55,457 bases of DNA from assembly GCA_944391805.1 (NCBI GenBank), contig CALXUY010000023.1, forward strand, positions 1-55,457. The letters are read 5' to 3'. Position 1 is the first letter of the stretch. Each line of letters starts with the position of its first letter. Made by a program: the position numbers and the translations under genes. The stretch comes from an uncultured Clostridia bacterium (GTDB lineage Bacteria > Bacillota > Clostridia > Oscillospirales > CAG-272). The notes beneath the pieces are model-generated. The model had not been told where the DNA came from, made no database searches, and saw only the letters and a program-made list of their open reading frames with translations. Of this stretch, positions 1-8,052 are shown piece by piece.

Positions 1-125
1 ATCTTTTTCGCCAAACTGCACAAATTTCCTTGACAATAGATCCACTATTGCCTGCGTCAATTTGGTTTGTTTGACGAAAAATCTGACGGCAGATTTGCGC
101 AGTCAGAATTGTGCGGTGTTGCCTT
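1..125. repeat. MITE-like dispersed element, copy A (cut by window start)
   Basis: This stretch closely resembles 39532-39714. Both contain a CAAACTGCACAAAT block, a CTATTGCC block and a TTTGGTTTGTTTGA block in the same order, and both end in the terminal repeat AATTGTGCGGTGTTGCCTT (107-125 here). The left terminal repeat lies outside the window. No open reading frame of note is inside. A strong hairpin follows about a dozen bases later, as in the other copy where a hairpin abuts the element. Confidence 0.7.
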
Positions 126-138
126 AAATCAACTCATC

Positions 139-174
139 CCCCACACGAATCACTGTTTCAGGATTCGTGTGGGG
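139..174. terminator. strong hairpin, terminator-like
   Basis: A 13-base stem (CCCCACACGAATC at 139-151 pairing with 162-174) closes a 10-base loop. Neither side carries a good T-run, so intrinsic termination is uncertain. It lies downstream of the minus-strand AraC gene and next to the MITE-like element. Confidence 0.4.
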
Positions 175-296
175 CACTTGTTTGTCTCATCCATGGCTGC
201 TTAAAATGATTGAGATGCAACGACTTGATGATCAGCGGATCATTTTTGTAGGCAACATTGCAGTCTACATTTCCGGGAATCGGCGAAATATGTTTT

Positions 297-1214
297 TCAT
301 TCGTATACTGCCACGCCCCCGCGCCATTGCCGCTCCTCCTCCGGCCGGGCAACCGCCGCCCGCTCCCGCAGCTGCTCCGATTTGCGGAACTGCAGGGGCG
401 TCATACCACAGCTCTCCCGGAACAGCCGGATAAAATGGCTCACATCGTTGAAGCCGCAATCCAGAGCAACCCCCGTGACCGGCAGATCGGTGCTCCGCAG
501 GGCGTACTGCGCCTTGGAGAGCCGATAGCGTGTGAGGTAGGAAAACGGAGTCAGCCCGGTTGCCGCCTTGAAGCACCGGCAAAAGTGATTCGGAGTCATG
601 CCGGCCTGCCCGGCCAGCTCCTCGAGCCGGATGGCACTGCCGTAGTTGCGCTCCATATAGGCAATGGCGGGCTTGATCTTTCCGGCAGCCGACTCTGCCG
701 GCCGCGCGCCCGATTCACCCTCGCTGTACAGTCCCCCGTTCAGAATTCTGCCGAAGAAGCAGAACACCAGCCCCTTGATGGCGAACGGATAGCCCACGCC
801 CTGCGCCCGGTGTGCCTCCAGCATCTGCCCGCAAAGCTGCGCCAGCGCCTCCCGCTCACGCTCCGGCCTCGGGGAGATGCGCAGCAGCCCCTGCTGAATG
901 CGGCCGCACAGCTCCATGCAGGCGTCTCCCGTTTTCATCAGAAGCGGGAGATTGACCAGCACGCAGGTGTAGTCGCAGCACTCCGGCTCCCCCGAATGTA
1001 TGGCGCCACCCGGCAAAAACATCACATCCCCCGCATGCAGCTCATAGCATACATCGTTGAGCCGGAGGCAAAGGCTCCCGCGGCGCACATGCAGAATTTC
1101 ATGCTCCGGGTGCCAGTGCACATTCATGTGGTAGCGGATGTGTGCGGGCGTGACATCGTAAACGGCAATCGGCAGCCCCTCGTCCCCGTGTACAATTTGT
1201 TCCCGGTTATCCAT
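297..1214 (-). CDS. AraC-family transcriptional regulator
   Basis: Predicted cytoplasmic DNA-binding regulator of 305 residues, probably sugar-responsive. The N-terminal half is a cupin-like sensor (HWHPEHEI, then HAGDVMFLPGGAIHSG). The C-terminal 100 residues carry the two helix-turn-helix units of AraC proteins (LEELAGQAGMTPNHFCRCFK and VALDCGFNDVSHFIRLFRE). I chose the ATG at 1214 because AAGGAG lies 7 bases upstream; in-frame ATGs further upstream have no such site. It is divergent from the DapA-like/kinase pair and is probably their regulator. The ligand cannot be read from sequence. Confidence 0.93.
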   Translation of the reverse strand: MDNREQIVHGDEGLPIAVYDVTPAHIRYHMNVHWHPEHEILHVRRGSLCLRLNDVCYELHAGDVMFLPGGAIHSGEPECCDYTCVLVNLPLLMKTGDACMELCGRIQQGLLRISPRPEREREALAQLCGQMLEAHRAQGVGYPFAIKGLVFCFFGRILNGGLYSEGESGARPAESAAGKIKPAIAYMERNYGSAIRLEELAGQAGMTPNHFCRCFKAATGLTPFSYLTRYRLSKAQYALRSTDLPVTGVALDCGFNDVSHFIRLFRESCGMTPLQFRKSEQLRERAAVARPEEERQWRGGVAVYE

Positions 1215-1229
1215 CGCAACGCTCCTTGA

Positions 1230-1293
1230 TGATAATATTTTCATATTTTTGGATGAGATTATCATAGCAATATGGATAAAATCATGCTATAAT
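1230..1293. promoter_or_regulatory. divergent control region with inverted repeat and -10 box
   Basis: The AT-rich gap between the AraC gene and the plus-strand operon holds TATAAT at 1288-1293. The matching -35 position (1265-1270, TAGCAA) is poor, which suits an activator-dependent promoter. An inverted repeat TGATAAT (1230-1236) and ATTATCA (1258-1264) is a possible operator. Function is inferred from position only. Confidence 0.45.
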
Positions 1294-1352
1294 CATATCA
1301 CAAATGAGGAAGCATGTCAAGCGCCATTTGCGGAAAACAGGAGGATGAAACA

Positions 1353-2297
1353 ATGAATTTTGAGGCACGGTTCGGCGTATACCCCACAATGGTGACACCC
1401 TACAAAAACGGCAAGGTGGACATGGATGGTGCCAGAGCGCTGGTGGACTGGTACTGGAAACAGGGCTGCGACGGTATTTTCGCCGACTGTCAATCCAGCG
1501 AAATCCTGTATCTTTCGCTGGAGGAGCGGGTGGAGCTGCTGCGCACGGTGATGGCCGAGGTCAGGCGGCTGGCGGAACAGGAGCCGGAGCGCCCGCGCAT
1601 GATGGTGGTGGCCTCCGGACACGTGGGAGAAACCTTTGACGAGCAGGTGCGGGAGCTGAACGCCATTGCCGCGGAGGGGCCGGATGCGCTGATTCTCATC
1701 ACCAACCGGATGGACATCGCAAACACCTCCGACGAACAGTGGATTGCCGACACCGAGCGGCTGATCGCCAAGCTGCCGGCCGACATGCCGCTGGGCATGT
1801 ATGAGTGCCCCAAGCCCTACAAGCGGCTGCTGACCGACCGCATGCTGCGCTGGTGCGTGGAGAACGGACGCTTTTACTTCATCAAGGACACCTGCTGCGA
1901 CGCCGACATGATCCGCCGGCGGCTGGAGATCTGCCGGGGCAGCCATCTGAAAATCTTCAATGCCAACGCTCAAACCCTGCTGCAATGTATGCGGGACGGT
2001 GCGCACGGCTACTGCGGCGTGATGGCAAATTTTCACCCCGATCTCTATATTCGCCTGCTGAAGAGCGATCTGAACAGTCGCGAGGCATCCCTCCTGCAGG
2101 ATTTTCTCGGTCTTGCGGCAACCATCGAGGCACTGACCTACCCCTGCTGTGCCAAGTACTACCTTGACCGCTTTGAAGGGGTGCCGATGGAGTGGACGGC
2201 CCGCAGCGCGGACAGCAGTCAGCTCACCGCCTATCAGCGCGCCTGCGTGGATCAGATGGCCGAGCTGGCAAACGAAATCCGCAATTCGGCGCGGTAA
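1353..2297 (+). CDS. dihydrodipicolinate synthase/N-acetylneuraminate lyase (DapA) family aldolase
   Basis: Class I aldolase or dehydratase of 314 residues, the usual length for this TIM-barrel family. The N-terminus reads YPTMVTPY, the Schiff-base lysine is in FIKDTCCD near residue 178, and the assisting tyrosine is in MYECP near residue 150. The usual TTGE substrate loop is replaced by QSSE, so it is unlikely to be the lysine-pathway DapA; a 2-keto-sugar-acid lyase or dehydratase is more likely. The start at 1353 is set by AGGAGG at 1339-1344. It is followed after 78 bases by a sugar kinase and sits opposite an AraC regulator, which suggests a pentose or sugar-acid pathway. Substrate unknown. 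Confidence 0.88.
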   Translation: MNFEARFGVYPTMVTPYKNGKVDMDGARALVDWYWKQGCDGIFADCQSSEILYLSLEERVELLRTVMAEVRRLAEQEPERPRMMVVASGHVGETFDEQVRELNAIAAEGPDALILITNRMDIANTSDEQWIADTERLIAKLPADMPLGMYECPKPYKRLLTDRMLRWCVENGRFYFIKDTCCDADMIRRRLEICRGSHLKIFNANAQTLLQCMRDGAHGYCGVMANFHPDLYIRLLKSDLNSREASLLQDFLGLAATIEALTYPCCAKYYLDRFEGVPMEWTARSADSSQLTAYQRACVDQMAELANEIRNSAR

Positions 2298-2375
2298 CGC
2301 GCCCCCTACCCGGTCCGGCGCGCGGCAGCCGCTCCGATGACCGGAATTCCGGATACATCAGAAAGGAAATCGGAT

Positions 2376-4031
2376 ATGCAGAAGCCTTATCTCATCGGAA
2401 TCGACTTCGGAACGCTCTCCGGCAGATGCATCCTCGTGGATGCGCGGGACGGGCGGGAGCTGGCAGAATCGGTTTCGGAATATGCGCACGGGGTGATGGA
2501 CGAACGCCTCCCGTGCGGCAAGCCCCTGCCTGCGCAGTATGCGCTCCAGCACCCGCAGGATTATCTCGATGTGCTCTCGTCTACCATTCCGGACGTCCTG
2601 CAAAAAGCAGGTGCCTCCCCGGAGGAGGTCGCCGGAATCGGATTTGATTTCACGGCCTGCACATGGATGCCGGTTGACGCCGACGGCACGCCGCTCTGCT
2701 TCCATGAGCGCTTTGCCGCGGAGCCGCACGCCTATGTGAAGCTCTGGAAGCACCATGCGGCCCAGCCGCAGGCCGACCGCATCAACCGGCTGGCCGCCGA
2801 GCGAGGGGAGGATTGGCTGCCGGTTTACGGCAGTAAAATTTCATCCGAGTGGGCGCTGCCCAAAATTCTGGAAATTCTTGAGGAGGCCCCCGCTGTGTTC
2901 GAGGCAACCGACCGCTTCACCGAAGCTGCCGACTGGCTCTCCCGCGTGCTGACCGGCAACGAGACGCACAGCGCTCCGTTTGCCGGCTACAAAGCGCTTT
3001 GGCGGGCCGGAATCGGATACCCCGGCGACGACTTTTTCACCGCGCTGCACCCCGGTCTGCACGGGCTGGTGGGAACCCGGCTCTCGGAACGGGTTTGCGG
3101 AATGGATCAGACAGCCGGCATTCTCAACCGCACAGGCGCCACTCTCACAGGCCTGCCGGAGGGGACTCCGCTTGCACTGCCGCAGATCGACGGGCACGCC
3201 GCCATGCCGGCGCTCGGCATTGTAGGAGAGGGAGAGCTGATGATGATTATGGGCACCTCCTCCTGCCATATTATCAACAACCGGAGCGAGCGCCTGGTGC
3301 CGGGCATCTGCGGATATGTCAGAGACGGCGTGATTCCGGGATATGCTACATATGAGGCCGGGCAATCCGGCGTCGGCGATATTTTCGATTGGTGCGTGAC
3401 CCATCAGGTCCCCGGGCGGGATACCGAGGAGGCAGCGCGCAGAGGCATCAGCATACACAAGCTGCTGCGCGAACGCGCCATGTCGCTCAGGCCCGGACAG
3501 AGCGGCCTGCTGGCGCTGGACTGGCTCAACGGCAACCGCAATGTGCTGATGAACGCCGACCTGAGCGGGATGCTGCTCGGCCTGACCCTGAACACCCGCC
3601 CCGAGGAAATTTACCGGGCATGGATCGAGGCTACGGCCTACGGGACCCGGATCATTCTGGAGAACTTTGAACAGAACGGCGTTCCGATTCACAGCATTGT
3701 GGCCGGAGGCGGCATTGCGCAAAAGGATGAAATGACCATGCAGATCTACGCCGACGTCACCGGCCGGGAGCTGCGCGTTGCCGGAGCCGTGCAGGCCGCG
3801 GCACTGGGCAGCGCCATGTACGCCGCGGTGGCGGCCGGTGTCTTTCCGAACCTGCAGGAGGCGGCGCAGCGCCTCTCGCGGCCGTCGCCGCGCACCTACC
3901 GCCCCATTCCTGCGCACCACACCGTATACAACCGGCTGTATCAGGAGTATAAACAGCTTCACGACTATTTCGGCAGAGGCGGAAACAACGTGATGCTGAC
4001 CCTGCGGGAGCTGTCGCGCACAAACGGCTGA
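2376..4031 (+). CDS. araB: ribulokinase-like FGGY sugar kinase
   Basis: ATP-dependent carbohydrate kinase of 551 residues, close to the length of ribulokinase (about 560). The FGGY signatures are present: GIDFGTLSGR at residues 7-16, GIGFDFTACTW near 85-95, GTSSCH near 297 and GGGIAQKDEMTMQIYADV near 445. The start at 2376 follows AGAAAGGAA; an in-frame ATG at 2337 is less well placed. AraB phosphorylates L-ribulose in L-arabinose use, but araA and araD are absent here and the partner is a DapA-like lyase. The true substrate may therefore be another ketose. The symbol reflects family similarity. Confidence 0.85.
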   Translation: MQKPYLIGIDFGTLSGRCILVDARDGRELAESVSEYAHGVMDERLPCGKPLPAQYALQHPQDYLDVLSSTIPDVLQKAGASPEEVAGIGFDFTACTWMPVDADGTPLCFHERFAAEPHAYVKLWKHHAAQPQADRINRLAAERGEDWLPVYGSKISSEWALPKILEILEEAPAVFEATDRFTEAADWLSRVLTGNETHSAPFAGYKALWRAGIGYPGDDFFTALHPGLHGLVGTRLSERVCGMDQTAGILNRTGATLTGLPEGTPLALPQIDGHAAMPALGIVGEGELMMIMGTSSCHIINNRSERLVPGICGYVRDGVIPGYATYEAGQSGVGDIFDWCVTHQVPGRDTEEAARRGISIHKLLRERAMSLRPGQSGLLALDWLNGNRNVLMNADLSGMLLGLTLNTRPEEIYRAWIEATAYGTRIILENFEQNGVPIHSIVAGGGIAQKDEMTMQIYADVTGRELRVAGAVQAAALGSAMYAAVAAGVFPNLQEAAQRLSRPSPRTYRPIPAHHTVYNRLYQEYKQLHDYFGRGGNNVMLTLRELSRTNG

Positions 4032-4050
4032 TCCCGCCGCTCCAAGCAGC

Positions 4051-4503
4051 CCTCAGGTTGTAGACAAAAGGTGCATCAAATAAAAATTGCGCAAAAGCGT
4101 TCGTCCGCTTTTTCTTTGAGCATGTAGGCGCAAAGAAAGAAGCAAAGGCTTCGCGAAATTCCGTTTTACGGAATTTTTCTCAGCCGCAAATCTGCTTCGC
4201 AGAGTTTGCCAAAAGAAGAAAAGGATTTGCAAGCGAATCCGTGAATCGCTTCGCGAGTTCGCCGCCAATGGGGAGATTTCGCCGTCTGCGGGGGAAACTT
4301 CTGCGAAGCAGAATTTCCGGCACCTCTGGTGCCTTGCGACACAACGCCCCACGGCGTTGGATCCGTGGGAACTTTTTGCATAGCAAAAATTCCCGGTGGC
4401 TTTGCCACCTGCCGCCATTTTGAGAAAAGGAAATGCGCGTTGCGCATTGGCGAAAACTTTAGCTAAACTGACGAAAGTCGTTGCTTTGGTCTACAGTCTG
4501 AGG
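4051..4503. repeat. terminator-associated palindromic element, copy 1 (453 bp)
   Basis: Inverted copy of 35742-36064. Imperfect terminal repeats CCTCAGGTTGTAGAC (4051-4065) and the complement of CCTCAGACTGTAGAC (4489-4503) bound it. Inside are many short palindromes, for example ATTCCGTTTTACGGAAT, CTTCTGCGAAGCAGAA, GGCACCTCTGGTGCC and GGTGGCTTTGCCACC. It is longer than copy 2 because it carries extra small palindromes. The short frames inside are not shared by the two copies and look non-coding. It lies between the kinase stop codon and a terminator hairpin. Confidence 0.85.
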
Positions 4504-4530
4504 GCTGTTCGCGTCAGTGAACAGCCCTTT
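4502..4530 (+). terminator. intrinsic terminator
   Basis: The stem GGGCTGTTC (4502-4510) pairs with GAACAGCCC (4519-4527), followed by TTTATCTT. It would end the DapA-like/kinase transcript. The palindromic element sits directly against its left arm. Confidence 0.65.
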
Positions 4531-4845
4531 ATCTTATCAATGTAAATGTCAATAATTCGCGCGGCATTGCCATCGGCAGGGGAGATACCGTTTCCCCTCC
4601 CCATAGGCTGGCAATCGCCGCTCTTTTTTGTTGATCCGCCGGCGGCGATGCAGTGGTCTCCCAGCAGCCAAATCACTGCACCGCGCGCGGTCAACCGATC
4701 GTTCCCCTTTTCTGCGTGCCGAAGCAAAACCGGCATTGCCTGCTGCAGAAAATTGCCGCTGCAATTGCTTTGAGGCCCTACGGGCATTTTTCAGACACAA
4801 CGCAGAAGCTGCCACCGACCACCGGGAGGTGCACTGCGCACCGGC
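4531..4845. other. intergenic stretch without recognised feature
   Basis: About 315 bases between the terminator at 4502-4530 and the 3' end of the minus-strand hydrolase-like gene. Short frames on both strands show no family motif and no ribosome binding site. I see no clear terminator for the minus-strand cluster. Confidence 0.5.
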
Positions 4846-6303
4846 TCAGGTAAGCAGCGGAAAGGTGCCGGAATCGTATACGTACAGATTGCCGTAGCTC
4901 CAGTTCCATGCGCTGCCGTTGTGGCGGTCAAAGGTCAGCCACACACAGCACCGGCGGGTGCCGCAGGGCAGCTCCATGACGGTTCCCCAGCCGCGGAAGC
5001 CTCCGTCATCGTAATTGCACTGCAAATGCTCGCAGTGCGTAAAATCCGAGAGCGGATAGACATCATACACGGCGCGCCGTTTGAAATCAGAGCCGCAGAC
5101 GAAGCAGACCCGATCCCCGAAGCGCACAAACATGCCGCCGGTTTTTTCCCCTCCCGGGGTTTGATCCACAAAACGGAAGCCGTCAAACGGGCCGCTTTCG
5201 GATATGAAATGATGATAATGGTACTTTCCATCGGTCCCGACACGGCAGATTGCCAGATGCCAAATGCCGTTCACCAGAATCAGGTCCGGATCCTCATCGT
5301 TCTCAACGGCATAAAAAGCGGTGCTGCCTGCCTGCGCCTGTGATTTCATCAACCGAATATCCACAACCTGTATGCCAAAGCGTGGGTCGGCCTACAGCTC
5401 GGCGTGCCCAAGGACATGACCGTGGGAAAACGAGCAGACCCAAAGCAGCCATTTTCGGCTGTTGCGGTCATACAGAATAGAAGACGCCACATCCGGGCAC
5501 CATAGCCCGTCCCCACTGTCAAAGAACAGAGCTCCCTCCAGCCGGAAATCACAGGCGGTGGGCGCCCATGAAAGCACCGACTGGAAGCAGCCGGACTCGC
5601 ACCGGGAGGAAACCGTCAGATACAGGCGCCCGTTTTGCAGCATCGGGGTACCGTCCTCATAGCGGATCGGCTTGAGATCGGCCTGACTGATACCGACCGA
5701 CAGAAACCAGCGCACCATATGCAGCCGGCAAAGCCCGCCCGGCTGCACGGCGATCCACAGCGAGACGGTTGCCGAACGGAAAAGCTCCTCCCGCCGCAGA
5801 GCCGACAGCAAATCCGACCCGACATCCGCCACCAACTCATCGGCGGCGTCACATTGCCGGTAAATACTGACCGCCGTGCCGTGAAAGGCAACGGTCCACC
5901 CCTTGGCGGGCCTGCTTCCGGGGAATTGCCGCATGCCTTCGCCGTCCTGCACGCATACGTTCCCGGCGAAATCAAAGATCACCGAAAAACGCCCGACCGC
6001 ACTCTCCAATACCAGCCCGGCAGATGCGTTGCAAAAATCCGTGAGCCGCAGCTCATAGCTGTTCCACGGGAAATAGCTGCCCAACAAACGGCGCACACTG
6101 CCTCCCTGCCCGGCCTGCACGGTGTACCGGTTCCGTGCAATGCTTTCCTCCGGGCTCCCGATGCGTTCCAACACCGGATAAGGATCCCCTCGGTCCGTGT
6201 GAACCCAATCCTTATACAAGCTCATCTCCCCCATTTTCAGCTCAAGGTTCCGGTACAGGTTTACGGAAAATCTCCGTTTGAACGGAATTTCATGCAGCTC
6301 CAT
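4846..6303 (-). pseudogene. beta-propeller glycoside hydrolase-like gene interrupted by an in-frame TAG
   Basis: One reading frame runs from ATG 6303 (GGGAGGG upstream) to the stop at 4846, about 485 codons, broken only by TAG at 5392-5394. Coding character continues on both sides in the same frame: upstream ends FSHGHVLGHAEL, downstream resumes ADPRFGIQVVDIR. The second half has repeated propeller-blade patterns (NDEDPDLILVNGIWHLAIC, KTGGMFVRFGDRVCFVCGSD, GTVMELPCGTRRC) like GH43- or GH32-type enzymes. There is no signal peptide, so it would act inside the cell. CAG to TAG is a one-base change. It may be a nonsense mutation, a sequencing error or a suppressed stop. Family and substrate are uncertain. 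Confidence 0.7.
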
Positions 6304-6544
6304 ATTCGCCCTCCCAATTGGCATGTTTTCCATACTTTCATCCATATGTTGTAAAGGCAGCACCCTGCAATACAACGGTTGACAGCCGTATCGGCAGACG
6401 CATCCGAAAGCCGTCATATATCGCAAAGCCCGGCCGCATGCGCCGGCATCTCCGCCTCGCCTGCCGTTGCGCATTGTGCCGGATTGCCTGCCGATCCGGA
6501 TACACGACATACGGCGGGAGCCGTCTGACTCCCGCCTGCCTGAT

Positions 6545-6667
6545 TCAGAGTCCCTCCCACTCCAGGTCGGGTGCGTACGGGTCGCTGCCCAACAGTGAGT
6601 CGGTCAACAGATCCGTGCTGTCTCTCCCGATGATCCAGCCAATCGGGGCTTGATATTGCTTTTTCAT
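6545..6667 (-). CDS. 40-residue peptide of the MK[KR]xYxxP family
   Basis: Short gene with a clear ribosome binding site: GAGGAGG ends 9 bases before ATG 6667. The product starts MKKQYQAPIGWII and continues with STDLLTDSLLGSD to an acidic, aromatic tail. A second peptide of the same 40-residue length and pattern (start MKRDYCIPELSV, then ADVLRCS) lies at 46080-46202 in the other glycan cluster. There is no signal peptide and no membrane segment. Family function is unknown to me. Position: 14 bases after the secreted protein that ends at 6682. Confidence 0.7.
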   Translation of the reverse strand: MKKQYQAPIGWIIGRDSTDLLTDSLLGSDPYAPDLEWEGL

Positions 6668-6681
6668 TGCTTGCATCCTCC

Positions 6682-8013
6682 TCAATCCGATAAAAACTGT
6701 TTCAGAATGGCCATCTGCTCGGTTGTGTATGGGCTGTATGCACCGTTTGCGTGACCGTCGTCAATGTAATGCGCATATCCGTCCGCCGGATCTTCGGATC
6801 GGTCGGCCACCGCCATGCCGGCAATTTCCCGCACATGGTGCACGGAAACGGCAGAGGAATAGAAGCGGTAAGCAGTTCCGCCGATATGCACCTCACAGTA
6901 ACCGACCGCGCAATACTCCAGGGTATAGTGGTTCTCCAGAATATCGGTCACAGAGCCGACAAACGTATTGCTCCCGCTCCCCTCGGCGTACCATGCGGAA
7001 ACGGGGATATTGAGATAATTGACCGGATGCCCCAGCGCATCGAGCTGATGCATCCTTGCACCGCCTGCCGCCTGTGCATAGGCGTTTGGAGCGATGACCG
7101 TACCGAAGCGGACATTCTCCGCGCCGAACGCCTCCGCAAACTCCTCGTAAAAGGCGCTTTCCACCTCGGTGTGAAACCGCAGGCCGCTCTCGGCCTTCAC
7201 GCGGGCCGAAGCCCCCGGCAGGGTGCGTATGCGGCTGTCGGTCAGCTCGGTCACGTCCCCGCTTTGAATGCGGATGTTATCCAGACCGTAAGTGTGAACC
7301 GTTCCGTTCACCGCAGCCTTGGCCTCTCCGATCCGGAATTCATTGACATCCGCCACGGAAGCGTCCGCCATTGCCGTAGCCGAGGCAAATACATTCAGCA
7401 GAACCGGTAGCACCTCGCCGTTGACCGACACCAGATAATTGCCGGATTGCATATCCAGATACAGCGCCACCGTATACCACTCTCCGGCCTGCATGGTGTA
7501 AATGATTTCCTTCTGTGCCGACGAACGGTTGCTGCCCGAATAGGCATAAAGCGAACCGTCCGAAGCGGCGTTCATAACATTGAACCAGTCCTTTGCGCTT
7601 TCCCCTGTGGAGCCGGAGGTCGCATTGCCGATCAGTTGTATCAGCGTGACGGCCGGGTCAGATGCCTTCTCCACTTCACCAAGCGTCTCGTACATAAAAT
7701 CGACGGAAACCACATGGGTCTTGCCCGGAAGCCGCTCCAATGTGAGCGGAATATAGGTGGCGGCGGCCGACGAGCGGCGGATGTACTTTCCTCCGTCGGC
7801 AGTGGCGCCGAGCGAGTATCCTCCGTCCCCGAAGATGCGGAAGGTACCGCCCTGTGCCGGCTTTCCCTGCCCGGACGTGCCGTCCCATGTCTCCAGATCG
7901 GCAAAAAATCCATTTGCGTCTGCCGGTTCCGCAGAGACCGGAAGCAGAGCATATGCGGCAAGGCAGGCAAGCGTCAACAGTATGGCAAGCAAATTTTTGC
8001 AGGTTTTCATCAT
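6682..8013 (-). CDS. secreted protein, N-terminal jelly-roll-like domain plus shared C-terminal domain
   Basis: 443 residues with a signal peptide (about 1-28, ending PVSA). Residues about 30-255 resemble a concanavalin-like sandwich (VVSVDFMYE, EWYTVALYLDMQSGNYLVSVNG, YGLDNIRIQSG) and align with the start of the 1243-residue protein at 10595-14326. Residues about 270-443 form a domain (SGLRFHTEV, VRFGTVIAP, YRFYSSAVSVHHVREIAGMAV) that recurs at the ends of the proteins at 46221-47651 and 47967-49538. No catalytic motif is visible; glycan binding or surface attachment is a guess. AGGAG precedes tandem ATGs at 8013 and 8010. The solute-binding protein gene ends 39 bases upstream, so the two are probably co-transcribed. 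Confidence 0.85.
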   Translation of the reverse strand: MMKTCKNLLAILLTLACLAAYALLPVSAEPADANGFFADLETWDGTSGQGKPAQGGTFRIFGDGGYSLGATADGGKYIRRSSAAATYIPLTLERLPGKTHVVSVDFMYETLGEVEKASDPAVTLIQLIGNATSGSTGESAKDWFNVMNAASDGSLYAYSGSNRSSAQKEIIYTMQAGEWYTVALYLDMQSGNYLVSVNGEVLPVLLNVFASATAMADASVADVNEFRIGEAKAAVNGTVHTYGLDNIRIQSGDVTELTDSRIRTLPGASARVKAESGLRFHTEVESAFYEEFAEAFGAENVRFGTVIAPNAYAQAAGGARMHQLDALGHPVNYLNIPVSAWYAEGSGSNTFVGSVTDILENHYTLEYCAVGYCEVHIGGTAYRFYSSAVSVHHVREIAGMAVADRSEDPADGYAHYIDDGHANGAYSPYTTEQMAILKQFLSD

Positions 8014-8052
8014 ATACTCCTCCCGTTTGATCTGAAATGGATTCCGGATTTG

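Noticed and set aside
4053..4447. Several short minus-strand frames inside the palindromic element
   Set aside because: They are not kept in the second copy at 35742-36064, so the element looks non-coding.
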